From contig NW_025062477.1 in the NCBI RefSeq assembly GCF_000002995.4, forward strand, positions 2,797,501 to 2,861,500: a stretch of DNA of 64,000 nt, given 5' to 3'. This document shows, piece after piece, positions 25,224 through 46,122 of the stretch (its first letter is position 1; each line of letters starts with the position of its first letter). The notes beneath the pieces were generated by a model that saw only the letters and a list, made by a program, of their open reading frames with translations, did not search any database and had not been told where the DNA came from. The position numbers and the translations under genes are program-made. The stretch comes from Brugia malayi (lineage: Eukaryota; Nematoda; Chromadorea; Rhabditida; Onchocercidae).

Positions 25224-26456
25224 CATCGGCCCTCACATTTTTTGATTCTTATTTCAAGAACAGCTTCTGTCCAAAGTATGCTTCTGTACAAAAAAAAAAA
25301 AAATGCATTTTTGTGACTGTTAAGTTGAAATGTTAGATTGTTTCTTGATTGAAGTGGCATGCCGTTAAGTTCAAAATGTTTTATATTGTTTCTTGATTGA
25401 AACAGAGCTCAATTATAATGCTTGTTTGAAACGGACTAGTCTTTTTCTATATCTGTTTGTCGAATGATTTAATGAAAATATGGCTCATTTATTGATGATC
25501 AGTGCTTTATAGTCTTTTCATCTGTCTGTTATCCGGTATCATTATTTTTATCCCTCTTCCTGCTCCTTATTTGTTTACTAATTATTGAGTATTCACTCTT
25601 CGTTTCGTGTAAGTTGTGTATCAAAGCATTTTATACACAGAGCTGATGAATTCTTTTCTTTATGTCGATTTTTGTTTAATAAATTTTTAATGTATAAGTT
25701 ATTTCATATTGTAATAGTTCGGTTCATTCAGTAAGGAATTATAGATTTTGGACTTTTTAACAAACAATTTTGACAAAAACTGATGTACATTTATATTAAG
25801 ATCACTTTAAGAGTGTTTTTTTTTTTTTTTTTACCAAGCAGTCAGTTGGGAAAGTATATGTAACTTTCATTCGTTTCATAAAATTTTATTTGATTATATC
25901 TCTTACATGCTATTTTCATAGTACAAATGGAACATAACATTATTGAATATGTTATCATTTAAAGAAAAACTTAGAAATTAATTTTCAAATTACTCATATA
26001 AACAACATAGTGAAATTAGTTTTATTTAGACTGATGTCTTTTCTGACATGCATAATGCATCTTCTGATATCTCAATTTCATAATGTCATGCAGGATGAAA
26101 TTAATTTATCTAATATAATCTGTTTGCAAAAAGTTTCAATAACTTGTAATATTGTGACCATCACTATGAGATAGCAGAGATTATTTCACTGCTGTAAAGT
26201 GACGTCAAAAAAGTTAGCACGAAATCTTCTTAGATGCATTACTACTTAATACTTGATCTTTCATTGTATTGTTCATATTTCTTTTCATTACTTTGTTCCT
26301 TAATGAAATTATAGAAGTATATAATTAAGTTTTATTCTCTCCTTTTATACCTGTTTTTATCGATATGTAAGTTAGTGAAATAGAAAATGAGAAGTAGAAG
26401 CATTAGTTATTCTTACTCTTACAAACATAGATTCTTCTTGTAGTGCAAATATAGAA

Positions 26457-26622
26457 ATAAAATGGAATGAAATGAAATGAAATGAAGCGAAATGGAATGA
26501 AATGGAAATTAAATAGAATGGAATGAAATAGAATAGAATGTAATGAAATGAAATGAAATAGAATGTAATGAAATGAAATGAAATGAAATGAAATGGAATG
26601 GAATGAAATGAAATGGAATGAT
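26457..26622. repeat. GAAAT/GAATG pentanucleotide satellite
   Basis: About 33 pentamers of GAAAT and GAATG type with point variation. It makes low-complexity ORFs on the minus strand that are not genes. Confidence 0.93.
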
Positions 26623-28177
26623 ATTTATTCAAGGAAGAAAGCATCGATTTAAGGAGAATTTCGAGAGTGTATCGGATCGAGATGGAAGAAGGGATGAAAA
26701 GAAAGAGTTCGTTTCTCTTTTCTCATCTTTAAGCTTCATTTTCATCCTCCTCCCACATCATTCCTGTTCCCTTCTTCCTCTCTCAGAGTTATTCATTCAT
26801 CTACCTCCCTCCTTCTATTCTACTTTTCATCCTTTCACCCCCGCAAACCTTCACACATAGCTTTTTTTTTTTTCCCTTTCTCCTTCTTCCCATTTGTCCC
26901 CCCTCCTTTCCCCCCTCCCACCCCCCCCGCAGCCCGTTTTCACCAATTTTTAATTAATCTTACCGCCGTTGTTTATATTTTTCACCATGAATACTCCAAA
27001 ATATTGACAAATCATCATTTACAATCTTAGATTACTCTTTTACTCACCAATATTTACCCTAAATTGTATTGATTCTGTTATAAATATATTTTTTAAATTT
27101 TACAATCCAATAAAAAAATTTATCATTTCTTATCAATTCTTTGATATTTCTAATTGTTACTGTTATTATCCGTTAATCATTTTATTGTTTATTATTTATT
27201 CTACCTTCAGATTATTTCAATATTTTTTTTTTCGATATTTTACTTGCTGAAAAAGAATTTCAACTTTTTTTTTTTTTGCTTTCTAATCACTAAATTCATC
27301 TTATTAATTGCTCCACTAATAATTAATTACTCGTCAAATGTTAGCAATATAGCATTTATTTACTCACAAAACAACTAACATTGGTATTTATTTCCATTTC
27401 GAAAATTACTAATAAACTTTTTGAGGATTTACCAATGTGGCATTCACTTCGATCAAACTTAGTTTAATTTATTTCATTTTAATTATTTCCAATTTTTGAT
27501 GTATTATTTATGCAATGTAAGCATACTTTATCACATTTCACATTCATTTTTGCTTCTGTTTTAAATTTTATTCTATAATATTTCTTATGTATTCATCTAC
27601 TTAAAATAATTATAGTTTTACTGAAGTAAATTAGTATTAATTTCATATCACTAAATTTGAAATTAGTTGAAATAATTGTAATCTTACTGAGGTAAACTTA
27701 TCAGTTAACATATAAATAATATAGTAAATTTTATTAGAAAAAAAAAAAAAAAAACAAAATTCCATACAAAAATTCAACTCAAAAATATTGCTCAACAATT
27801 AGCCTTAGCTAATATATGTACTATAATATCTTATCAGTATCAAACATTGTCTATTGTTAATTATAACTGATAAATTATAATGTCTTACATTTATATAATT
27901 TATTTTATTTGCATCCATTTTTTTTTTTTTTTTTTTTGTTCTTATTGCTAATTATGTTTGGATTAGTCATATTTCTCTTTTTTTTTTTTTTTTGAATTAA
28001 ATTCGAAATTTTCCACCAGAACTAGAAAAAAAAATTCTTTTTTTGCTTTATTGATTTATCATTGGAATAGTGGTTGTTTGCATTCATTCGATAGATGATG
28101 ATTTGCTTACTTTTTTCTTACATTCTTCATCATTTTTCCATTCTCATCTCTTTCTCTCTTCCTTTTATCATAATAAA

Positions 28178-28460
28178 AAAAATATAAAATATAATGTGAT
28201 ATGATATGATATGATAAGCAATAATTTTCAATCCTTTATTCTGCCTTCTTTTTAAACTCAATCAGTTATTTGTATAGTAATTATCGCATTTAAAATTGTT
28301 TCATAGGTGATAAATTTTAAAAAAATATAAAATATAATGTGATATGATATGATATGATAAGCAATAATTTTCAATCCTTTATTCTGCCTTCTTTTTAAAC
28401 TCAATCAGTTATTTGTATAGTAATTATCGCATTTAAAATTGTTTCATAGGTGATAAATTT
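28178..28460. repeat. 143-bp tandem duplication
   Basis: Two essentially identical copies with a period of 143 bp. AATATAAAATATAATGTGAT begins at 28181 and again at 28324, and both copies end at the phrase GTTTCATAGGTGATAAATTT. The near-identity of non-coding copies indicates a recent duplication or an assembly artefact. Confidence 0.93.
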
Positions 28461-28575
28461 ATTATTTGAAATGATTTTTTCATACAAATAAAATTAAAAT
28501 ATTGAAAAAAGAAGAATTTTTTTTTTTTTTTTAAATTTGATAATTAATAATATGCAAAGGAAATGATAATTAGTA

Positions 28576-28602
28576 TACGTACGTCATAATGAGACGTACG
28601 TA
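28576..28602. repeat. Inverted repeat, 10-bp arms
   Basis: TACGTACGTC (28576-28585) and GACGTACGTA (28593-28602) are perfect reverse complements around a 7-base loop ATAATGA. The arms are GC-rich for this region. Confidence 0.8.
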
Positions 28603-28640
28603 CTGATAATTGTTCTTGTCTTCTTGGTTATTTTACTTTT

Positions 28641-28664
28641 ATAGTAGTAGTAGTAGTAGTAGTT
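28641..28664. repeat. TAG trinucleotide microsatellite
   Basis: About seven TAG units in AT-rich intergenic DNA. Confidence 0.85.
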
Positions 28665-29717
28665 ATAGGCTTTTCAAATTAATAACTTCTCAAATATCTT
28701 AATAATATATACTTAGCAATTACGTCATACTGTAAAAATTACTAACGAAAGTTGCTAAATGCTAAATTCAAAATTGAAATTGATTTTATAGAATGCCAAA
28801 AGATGTTACATCTTCATTTTTCATTAATGAAATTTGAAGCGATACATACAATCAAAAAGCTTTAGCAATAATTTTATTATAAAAAGTGTAGAGATTAAAA
28901 ATGATCTCAAAAATTTTATCTACCTTATCCTTTTTTTTTTTTTTTTTTTTTTCAGAAAATTTTGGTTACCCATGACAACGAGAAAAGATGCATCCTTCCC
29001 ATAATTGTGGGTTATTGTGATGAAATTGGGAAGTGAACATTTGTTACTAACGGGTACAATTAATATATTCATCTTACCTCGATAAAAAGAAAAAAAAAAG
29101 AAAAAATAGCTATCAAATAGATATAATTTAAATAGGGCAAATAGTATCATTTCTAATATAAAATCTAAAATTCATTCAATATTTATTCATTGCTATAATA
29201 ATTTTAAAGTTAAAAAATAAAAAACAAAAAATTCAACTTATCAATATTGACAAGTTTCTTTGATTGACAACAAAAATTGAAAATTGTGATTTGTGATTTT
29301 ATTCTTGGATAAAGTAGGAAGAAAAAAAAAACAGATGAAATCATTGTAAAAGAACCAAAAGGTACGAATTTGAGATATTTCAATCAAAAAAAAAAAAAAC
29401 AGATGACAAAAAATGAAACGAAGTCTATTTGCTCTTTCATCTGTGAAATTTTTTGCAAAAAAAAAAAAAAGGAACAATTTAAATTTCAAATTTTTATAAA
29501 ATAATGAGCCAACAAAAAGACATTCCATTCAACCATTTATTTTTGAGTTCATTTGAAACGATTAAAATATTCAAATTTTATTCTTTTTCATCAGAAAAAA
29601 AAAAGGAATTGTAAAAAGTGAAAAGATTATGCAAGTTTCTGCAGTTTGCATGTGAATGCAAAAATGAAAAAAACATATTTCATATATTTTCTGATAATAA
29701 AAATTTTTTCTAACGAA

Positions 29718-29719
29718 AT

Positions 29720-29755
<36 letters not shown>

Positions 29756-29756
29756 A
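29718..29756. repeat. GA microsatellite
   Basis: GA dinucleotide tract with GGGA interruptions. Confidence 0.9.
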
Positions 29757-29786
29757 GGAGGGAAAGAGCAAAAGAATTTAAAATAT

Positions 29787-29856
29787 TTCTTTCGCCAAAA
29801 TATTTCTTCCGCCAAAATATTTCTTCCGCATCAAAATATTTCTTCCGCATCAAAAT
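29787..29856. repeat. Short tandem repeat, ~17-20-bp unit
   Basis: Four copies of CAAAATATTTCTTCCGC(AT), the first being TTCGC instead of TTCCGC. The later two copies carry an extra AT, so unit length changes within the array. Confidence 0.9.
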
Positions 29857-31598
29857 TCCGGTGCGTAATCAATGGAAATAGATGAAAGAGTAAATCTATC
29901 AAAAGATAATACTCAATGATAAGCTTAATTGGTAGAAGTATTTGCATGTAGCTGGAAATTATTTAAATTACAAACATTAGAATCTCTGATAACAGTCTGA
30001 AGAGAATTTAATTTATCATTGCTGATAAGAAAGAAAAAAGTACATACAAACAAACAAACTTAAATTATTAAATTCATTCACTTTTTCATATTTAATTTTA
30101 TGCGACTATAAATTTTAATTCTTAATTAATTATCAGTTAATGCTTGAATGTATTTTAATCTAATCTATCAATCAGTCAAAACCCATTTTCTGTTATCATT
30201 TTTAGAAGCACAAAATTAAAGGCTTTTCTTTTATAATATAAATTCATTCAAATTCTTCCTTGTATAGTTATTATTTGAGAAAAGATAGATGAAATATGAG
30301 TGTGAGTGCGAAAGATTATGTTATTAGTTATATCATTAGGCTTATCAGTCTTATCATATGTGATTTTTTATTGTGATAAATTTTCAATATTTAACAATTC
30401 CATTCTCAATACTACTATTTTCTGTGATATGCTAACAAATTTCATTCTAATTGTTGATGAATTTCAATAAATATATTTTAGCATATTAATGAACTTTTTC
30501 ATAATTATCAATAGTTTGAGTAATTTCAAATTTATAAAAAATTTTCTTCATTTATTGTATAAAATAATTATGCTTTTTGTTTGTTTTAAAAAAGAAAAAA
30601 AAAAAAAAAAAAAAACATTATTTATTCTTATTTAACACTTTTGACTAATTGTTAAAATGATTAGATTGAAAAATTTTCATGAATTTATTGATACTATCAT
30701 AGCTATATGATTATGATTGGATCATTTTTCAATCAGATAAGATCAAAAATTATGGAATAATTGATTTAATATTGTAAATTAATATATCAAATATTTTCAT
30801 ATGATTCATTATTTGCATATTTGAATTGAAATGGATATTTTTAACTTTGAATGCAAACACATTTCAACAAATTATAAGAATTTTTCAAAAATTCTAAATT
30901 GTTTCATTCAATGTTAAATTATTTTAAAATTTAAATTAGACATTTAGTTAGTTTTCATTCAGTCAATTACACTTGAATTTAGTGTATTTCAATCATTTCA
31001 TTGAAATTAAAAAATAATTTTTGAGTAATACAGAAACGTTGTTTTCATTTTCTATTACAAATGAATAGAAAATAATGTTAAAAAATGATTATTTTAGAAT
31101 GATAAAGTTGAAAAATTGATTATAATAATAGTTTAGTCAATAAAATTAATAAAATGATAATTAAAAAAAAAAAAAAAAAGCAATTTTTACTATAAAAGAA
31201 AAAAAGAATAATCTTAAAATTTAAACAAATCAAAAAAAATAGACTAAATTTTTTTTTTTTTTTATTCATTTCAACTATTCAACTTTTTTTTTTTTTTTCA
31301 ATTCGCTAAATTAAATTTTAAAAAAATTTTGAACTTAAAAATAATTTATGAAAGGACATAATAAAGTTGAATAGCTAAATGTCTGTTAATATTGTTATAT
31401 TTATTAAATTGAAAGTTTTTTTTTTTTTTTTTTGTGAGAAATTAGAATAAAATTATAACTTTGATTCCTCACACACAACATTACAATTTTGCTAATTTGA
31501 TAACTTTTAAGATAAGTTTAACAAATAAAAATATGATAAATGTTAAATGATAAAAGAAATAAGAATAAATAAATAAACGAGAAATTGAGATTAAAAGA

Positions 31599-31635
31599 AA
31601 GAAAGAGAGAGAGAGAGGGAGAGGGAGAGAGAGAT
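31599..31635. repeat. GA microsatellite
   Basis: Interrupted GA tract in non-coding DNA. Confidence 0.88.
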
Positions 31636-32058
31636 AAAAGTAAAAAATATGATAAATAATAAAAGAGAAATTGTAAAGAAAAAAAAAAAAAAGAAAGAAT
31701 AAATGTGAAAATGTGCAATGAAAATGAAATTATCATTAATTCTATGATTGAAATTTTTTTTTTCTTTTTTCAAATCAATGTAATATCATAAAATTTCATT
31801 TAGGATAAAGTAAAGAAATGAAAAAAAGAAAAGTAATGAAATTAATTAAAATTGCATTGCATATATTATAAACTTTTTTATAGGAAATATATTATATCAA
31901 ATTCTTATTTCCTTTTAATTTTAATCAATTGCAAAAAAAAAAAAAAAAAAAAAAAAGGAAGAAAACTTGTTAATTTTGTCAGTTAATTATTTTCGCTTAT
32001 TATTTTTCAATTTTTTAATCTTTCTTCGATAACTCACTTTTCTTTTCTTTCATTTCTT

Positions 32059-32059
<1 letters not shown>

Positions 32060-32093
<34 letters not shown>
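32060..32093. repeat. TC microsatellite
   Basis: Nearly pure TC dinucleotide tract. Confidence 0.9.
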
Positions 32094-32096
<3 letters not shown>

Positions 32097-33864
32097 CTTA
32101 TTTATTTGAATAAAAAAGTTTAATAAGAAAATATTTTATTCTAAAATATTAATTTAATCAATATAAGTCACTAAACTATTGCATTTCTCTTTTCATATTA
32201 GAAAAGTTTTTCCTTTTTTTTTCTTTTTTAACGTCAAATGTCAATTTTAACTAATAACAATAAATTGTGTTGAAATAAATTAAAAAATTAAATAACATTA
32301 AGTATTAAAAAAACGTGAACGACAACGAGAAAGTTACACGTAAATTTTAAATTGCATCACGAGAAAACGTGAACTGCGCAAAAAAAAAATGGAATATTAT
32401 TATAATAATGAAATAATGCTATAGTAATGTATTAAATTGATGAACGGAATTTAAATAATATAATTTCAAAAAATCATAAAATTAATACTTATCAGATTGA
32501 GAAAATTTTATAACAATCAATGTGAGAAAAAAAAATTAAAATTAAAAAATTGAATTTTATATTTACTTAATTATAAAGTTATGTAACATGAAATGTATAA
32601 TTTGGATTGATTGCTGAAACAAATAATATTTTAAATAATAAGAAATGAATAATTAATTGAGAAATGATAAGTGATGCAAGTTAAATGATAAGTGATAATT
32701 AAGAGATAATAAATGCTAGGTTAGATCTATTATATCAATTAAACATTACTTTGAAAAATTTTTTTTTCCTATTAAAAAGTTATTAATGATGATAATTTCA
32801 TTCGAAATACTTATACAGCAATGATAAATTTGATAAAATTTATCATTAAATCATTTTGATTCATCATGAAATCACTCTGATTCATCATTTTAGTGATAAA
32901 TTGAAATTCTAACTACATTTTTTTTTCAAAAAAATAAAAAATAAAATACATTTTGACTATTTCTACTTTTATATTTAATATTTCTTTTTTGTTTTATTAC
33001 TTGTTGCTATGCTATCTATTCAATTAAATATTAGTATTTTTAAAATATTTTACATTCAATTATAATTTAAGTTAAATTTACATATTTGTAACAACAAAAT
33101 ATCATTGCTAATTAATTAATATTAGCATTAAAATATTGAAATATTTTTGGGAATAAAATAAAAAAAAAAAAAAAAAAGGAATTCGATTATAACATATTTA
33201 ATATTAAAATAATAACTTTTCTTTTTTTTGGAAATAATTTCATACAATGAATTTTTTTTTCTTTCTCATTAATTTATGTTTTATATTTGCTATAATTTTT
33301 TTTTTACGTTTTTTATTTATAATTTAATTTTTAGTTATTTGATAAGATTTATTGATTAATTTTCATTTCTAAATGAAACTTTTTTTCATTGAAATTATAG
33401 AATTAATATTAATAAAAATTATTTACAATGCAATATGTTGTTTATGTTTACCAATGTTTAATTTATTAAACAAATAAACTATCATTAAATGATAAAATTT
33501 ATCTGACAATTAATGAAATTTAGAAATTTTCATCTGCCACATTTTTTTTTTTTTTTGTTTACATTTTACACTTTCTAAATAAAATGGCTAAACAGTGAGA
33601 GAGTGCTCAAAAGAAAAAAAATAAATAATTTAATAAATAATCTTTTACAGAAATATTAGTTTTTCTTTTTGAATCATAAATTTAATATCAGATAATCCTT
33701 TTTTTTAAAAAAAAAAATATTACACAATCTGTTATTATTATTGATCACTGTATCAAATCATTGTACTAAATGTTACAGAAAAAAAAAGAACGATAATTAA
33801 GTTTGATTAATTTAAAATTGAATTCATGAAATAACATTCAATGTAAAGATGACCAGTTCAATTA

Positions 33865-33912
33865 GAGAGAGAGAGAGAGAGAGAGAGGGAGGGAAAGAGA
33901 AAGAGAGAAGGA
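33865..33912. repeat. GA microsatellite
   Basis: GA tract with GGGA and AAAG interruptions. Confidence 0.88.
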
Positions 33913-35208
33913 GGTCATTTTATTTGAGTTTTATTAAAAGAACAAATATTTTCTCATGTATGATAAATATAAAAAAGTACTAAGATAGCAGTGATAAGAG
34001 CGCTTGTTTATCATTTTTATCATTTATTCGAGAATAATTCCTACAAAATCATTGCAATGATTTCCTATCCAAGAAGAAATCACAATTTCATGGCAATCAA
34101 ACTGTGCATATTTCGGTTTTGAAAGTAGCGTCAGCTGTTAAAATGATATTTAATCAGCATTGGTGCATTTGGCTCATTTGTTATGCGGGTGGAGAATAAG
34201 GGATTGAGATAAGAGTCGGTGGTTAATGATAAAATTTTGCTTTACTAGTGATAAATACTTTTCACATTTCTATTCATTTTCATTTCGTTTAAATTACATT
34301 TTTGTTTTTTAACTTTATTAAAATTTTCTTTAATTTTTATACTTTTCTCTGACTTTTCACTGATATACATGTATGAAAAGATAATTGATTATTTTAGAAT
34401 AGGTAATTAATTATTTTACTACTTCTTTTATCATTTTATCAAATTATCAGTATTAATTTAGCAACTGTAATATATTTTATCATTAAAAATTACATCTATG
34501 AAACAAATATTACTGTAAGTAATTACTTATAATTGTTATTGTTTGATTTGAATGAGCATTGATTTCAATTGCTTAGCGTATTATTATATTTATTTCAAAT
34601 AAATATGCATTTTTGAAAGATTTGAAAATGTAGCTAAAAATTAAAGCTTGAATTAGCTTGAATTGAGTTAATTTAAATTAGCTTGAATTAATTTAAATTT
34701 AGCTTGAAATGTGATAGCACTTTAATCATTTAATACAATTTGATTTAGCATATGATAAGCTAATCGATTAAATATAAGCATTTTCATATATGATATACAA
34801 TGTTCATTATCATAATCTTTTTTTTTTAATTTAAGAACAAACGAGTTGACAGGTTGACAATGTTATTAACAATTCAAAAATATATATTTACTAATGTTTT
34901 ATCAGCAATATAGAACTTTTGCTATATGATTGAAAATAGGTTAATTTTATAAGCAAAATAAAAGCAAAAGAGCTAATTTTAAAAAAATGTCGAAAATTTA
35001 GATTTAAATAATATTTTGTAAAGAAATATGTTACAACTTTCTAAATTTTATCCTAATTCATCGCATCTTATCTTATCATATCTTAGTATCACTTATCAGT
35101 TAGCATTTTAATAGTTTATTCCAAGGAAAAAAAAAAGAAAAAGCGAAACAAAAAAGAAAACAAAAAAAAAAAAAAAAAAAAAAAACAATGAACAAAAAAT
35201 TCTCAAAC

Positions 35209-35545
35209 ATTCATTGATTCATTCACTTCAATTCAATTCAATTCAAATCAGTTCATTCATTCATCCATCCATTCACTCATTCATTCATTCATTCAATTCA
35301 GTTCAATTCAATTCAATTCAATTCAATTCAATTCATTCATTCATTCATTCATTCATCCATCCATTCACTCATTCATTCATTCAATTCAATTCAGTTCAAT
35401 TCAATTCAATTCAATTCATTCGTTCATTCATTCGTTCCATTCATTCATTCATTCAATTCAATTCAATTCAGTTCCATTCATTCATTCATTCAATTCAATT
35501 CAATTCAATTCAATTCAATTCAGTTCATTCATTCATTCATTTATT
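35209..35545. repeat. TTCA/AATTC compound satellite
   Basis: About 340 bp of alternating tetramers (ATTC, ATCC) and pentamers (AATTC, AGTTC), giving a higher-order pattern. All plus-strand frames are low complexity (His/Ser/Phe/Ile), so the 122-codon ORF inside is not a gene. Confidence 0.95.
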
Positions 35546-35727
35546 CCTCTTTCCTTTCTTTCACCTCAATAAAGCAAAATAACTTTCAATGCATTTAAAA
35601 AAGTGAAAGGAAGAAAAAAATGCTTTTTTACATTTTTATAACTTTCATTGTTATCGAACATTCCACACATAAACTTTTTCAATAAAGCATTTAGCTTAGC
35701 TTAAATTTCAGTGAAATATATGACAGA

Positions 35728-36072
35728 TTGTGAGTGGGTGGATGGATAGATGGATTGGATAGATGAATGGATGAATGGATGAATGGGTGAATGGATGAAT
35801 GGGTGAATGGGTGGATGGGTGAATGGGTGAATGGATGAATGGATGAATGGGTGAATGGGTGAATGGATGAATGGGTGAATGGGTGAATGAATGAGTGAGT
35901 GAGTGAGTGAGTGGGTGGATGGGTGAATGGGTGAATGGATGAATGGATGAATGGATGAATGGGTGGATGGGTGAATGGGTGACTAAATGAGTGAGTGAGT
36001 GGGTGGATGGATAGATGGATTGGATAGATGAATGGGTGAATGGAATGAATGAATGAATGAATGGGTGAATGG
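35728..36072. repeat. TGAATGGA/GTGA tetranucleotide satellite
   Basis: About 345 bp of GATG, AATG, GGTG and GTGA tetramers. It is broadly the reverse-complement type of the satellite at 35209-35545. A ~30-bp phrase (GAGTGGGTGGATGGATAGAT plus GGATTGGATAGATGAATG) occurs at about 35731 and again at about 35996. Long minus-strand ORFs here are artefacts. Confidence 0.95.
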
Positions 36073-36186
36073 GTGAGCCATAGGCGCAAAATGGATGAAT
36101 AAGTGAGCCATAGGCGCAAAATGGATGAATAAGTGAGCCATAGGCGCAAAATGGATGAATAAGTGAGCCATAGGCGCAAAATGGAT
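36073..36186. repeat. 30-bp tandem array with a GC-containing unit
   Basis: Four copies of a 30-bp unit, GTGAGCCATAGGCGCAAAAT plus GGATGAATAA, the last cut short. Half the unit (ATGGATGAATAAGTGA) derives from the flanking tetramer satellite, the other half (GCCATAGGCGCAAA) is unrelated sequence. Confidence 0.95.
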
Positions 36187-36531
36187 GGATTATAGCCAAT
36201 AATCCTCATTTCGTCCAACTTTTTCAATTTTTTATTTCATTTATTTGCATTAATTTGTGCGATTCTTTTCTTCTCCTTAAGATTAAGCTATACTTAATCT
36301 TTTCTTTTTCTTTCTTTCATCAATTCATTGGCTTCTTTTGGCTCATTTATTGTTGGCTCATATTGAATGCATTGAAAAGTAAAAGTGTTGATTGATATTT
36401 TTTTTTTTTCCTTTTTTTTTTGTATAAATAGCAAAAAATTTTTTTAATCCAATATGTGATCAAAAAATAATTGGCCAAGAAGAAATTGATCATTTCCATG
36501 TGAAAAATATGATAATATTATTGAAATTTTG

Positions 36532-36597
36532 AGAGAAAGAGAGAGAGAGAGAGACGGAAAGGAGGGAAAGAGAGGGAGAGAGAGAGAGGGAAAAGGA
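36532..36597. repeat. GA microsatellite
   Basis: Interrupted GA/GGGA tract. Confidence 0.88.
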
Positions 36598-37257
36598 GTA
36601 GGAAACTGAGTGATCATTAGGATTTGTTTAAAATTATCAAAATTTTTTTTTAACAAATAAATTGAAAGAAAAAAAAAAGTATGAAAAAAGCAAAGAAAAA
36701 AAAGAAAATTGAAAAGATGAGAAATTATTTTAATTGTTTAGAAAATGGAATGCTAATTAATTCATTTCATACTTCAATAAAATATTGAATTAAACTTTTT
36801 CTATAATAATAGAAAAAAAAAAAAGCAAAAAGCAAAATAGCTAAAAGTCATTTATTCTTTTAATTAAAAATTTAATCCATAAAATAAGTCTTTGCAATAA
36901 TATTCGATATTTTTAGAAAAAAAAAAATTCAGTGCAACGAATTTTTGTTTGTTGAATGTGTTCAAAAAAATTTTTTAAAATTTAACAAAAAGAAAAAAAA
37001 AATTTTTTTCTTTTTTCTTCTCGTATGAAATATTTTTGTTTTAAACATTACGACAAAGTGAAGCGTTTTTTTTTTTTTTTTCATTTGCAAAATTTATTTT
37101 CAGAAAATGGTTTGCGCTACACAAAAATTATAAATAGTAAATAATTTTTGTGAGAAGAAAGAGAAAAAAATTTATTTTCTTCTTTCATTCGAATTCAAAT
37201 GATAATAAATGATGCGGTGATAACCTCAGCATTTTCACGGATGCGATAAAGTATTTT

Positions 37258-37585
37258 CATGAAGTAATTATCATTAAGTAATATCAGTAATATGATAAGT
37301 AATATCATTAAGTAATGTAAATATCATAAGTAATATCAGTGATATGATAAATAGTATCATTAAGTGATAGCAATAATATGATAAATAATATCATTAAGTA
37401 ATATAAATGTCATAACTAATATCAATAATATGATAAGTAATATCATTAAGTAATGTAAATATCATAAGTAATATCAGTGATATGATAAATAGTATCATTA
37501 AGTGATATCAATAATATGATAAGTAATATCATTAAGTAAATAAATATCATAAGTAATATCAATATGATAAGTAATATCGTAAGTT
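37258..37585. repeat. AT-rich minisatellite with higher-order structure
   Basis: Repeats of phrases such as ATCATTAAGTAATATCA, ATATGATAAGTAAT and GTAAATATCATAAGTAATATC, with a higher-order period of about 120-150 bp. Copies vary by substitutions and small indels. Confidence 0.85.
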
Positions 37586-37815
37586 CATATCGTTATTCTT
37601 TATTTCACTCATTTTATTTAATTAATCCAAGAAAAGACGAATTTGAAAACTAAGAAATTTTAATTATTTAATTTTTTTGTTTAAAAAAAAAAAATTCAAT
37701 CATTCATTATATATGAAGGAAAAGACTGATTTATAGCAATTTTATGCATATGATAGAACTAACTTCTTTAACTTTTATTGATTTTAGTAATTTATCACTA
37801 ATTTAAATATGACGC

Positions 37816-37878
37816 ATCAATCGATCGATTGCATTGATTGATTGATTGATTAATCGATTGATTGATTGATTGATTGAA
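37816..37878. repeat. TTGA tetranucleotide tract
   Basis: ATTG/ATCG tetramers, about 14 units, with several ATCGAT interruptions. Confidence 0.9.
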
Positions 37879-38652
37879 CTATGCTTTATTGATTTGCATA
37901 TTAACAATAAAATTTAAAAGGATGAAAAAAGATAGTAATTAGTTATTTCATACTTACAAGTAAGATCGAATTAGAAATGTAAACATAATAATTGTTAGTA
38001 ATATTATCAATTTAGTTTTTTTTTTTTTTTTTGCTTATTTTCTTGTTGAAAAAATTATAAAGTAATTTGATAAAAGTTAGTCTAAAATTTTATTTTACTT
38101 TTTTTCTTTTATTTTTTTAAACTCAAATATTTTTCTTCTCTATCTCTTAGATATAATTATTTTCTAGGAGATTGCATAATGATCAATAAAGATATGTTTG
38201 ACAATATGCATTACAATGATTCAATCAATTCTGTCACCTGTAATTTTTTTTTTCCTTTTTCAAATTTCAAATTTATTATTTAGTAAATTAAACATTCTTA
38301 CATATATTAAATTTTCAATTCGATACAATTTTATAATTAAAATTAAAAAGAAAAAAAAAATGTGATAATAAAAATAAAATATTAATTTGCTAATAAAGAA
38401 AAATGTTTTCATCAAATTACAAATTATTAATGATAAAATTAAATTATCAACAAAAGCTATTATTTACTGTTTAATCATATCTGCATTGTTATTTTTATAC
38501 TTTCCTATAATTTTAAATGATAAAAAAAAAATTTTTTTTTTTTCAAAGGATATATTTTAATTGGAAGATTTATTCATTTTTAATTGCTAGAAAAAAAAAA
38601 ATTATGAATTGAAAAATATTGTTTTTATTTTTATGCAAACAATTAATTGCAG

Positions 38653-46122
<7,470 letters not shown>

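Larger units (their letters stand above)
25224..38652. other. 13-kb gene desert with satellites
   Basis: No exon with family support was found here. The first ~500 bases include the LZIC 3' flank (AATAAA at 25678-25683). A pyrimidine-rich segment, unusually high in C, lies at 26700-26935. The rest is AT-rich with poly-A/T runs, GA/TC microsatellites and several larger repeat blocks listed separately. The missing 5' exon(s) of the zinc-finger gene may lie here. A less repetitive stretch at 34080-34220 is one place to look, though no exon could be defined. Confidence 0.6.

Noticed and set aside
26372..26860. ORFs of 80-90 codons on both strands
   Set aside because: The minus ORF reads the GAAAT satellite; the plus ORF reads a pyrimidine-rich stretch. 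No domain or splice support.
35214..36227. Long ORFs of 122-178 codons rich in His, Ser, Phe, Ile and Pro
   Set aside because: They are translations of tetra- and pentanucleotide satellites and have no start context, splice sites or real protein composition.
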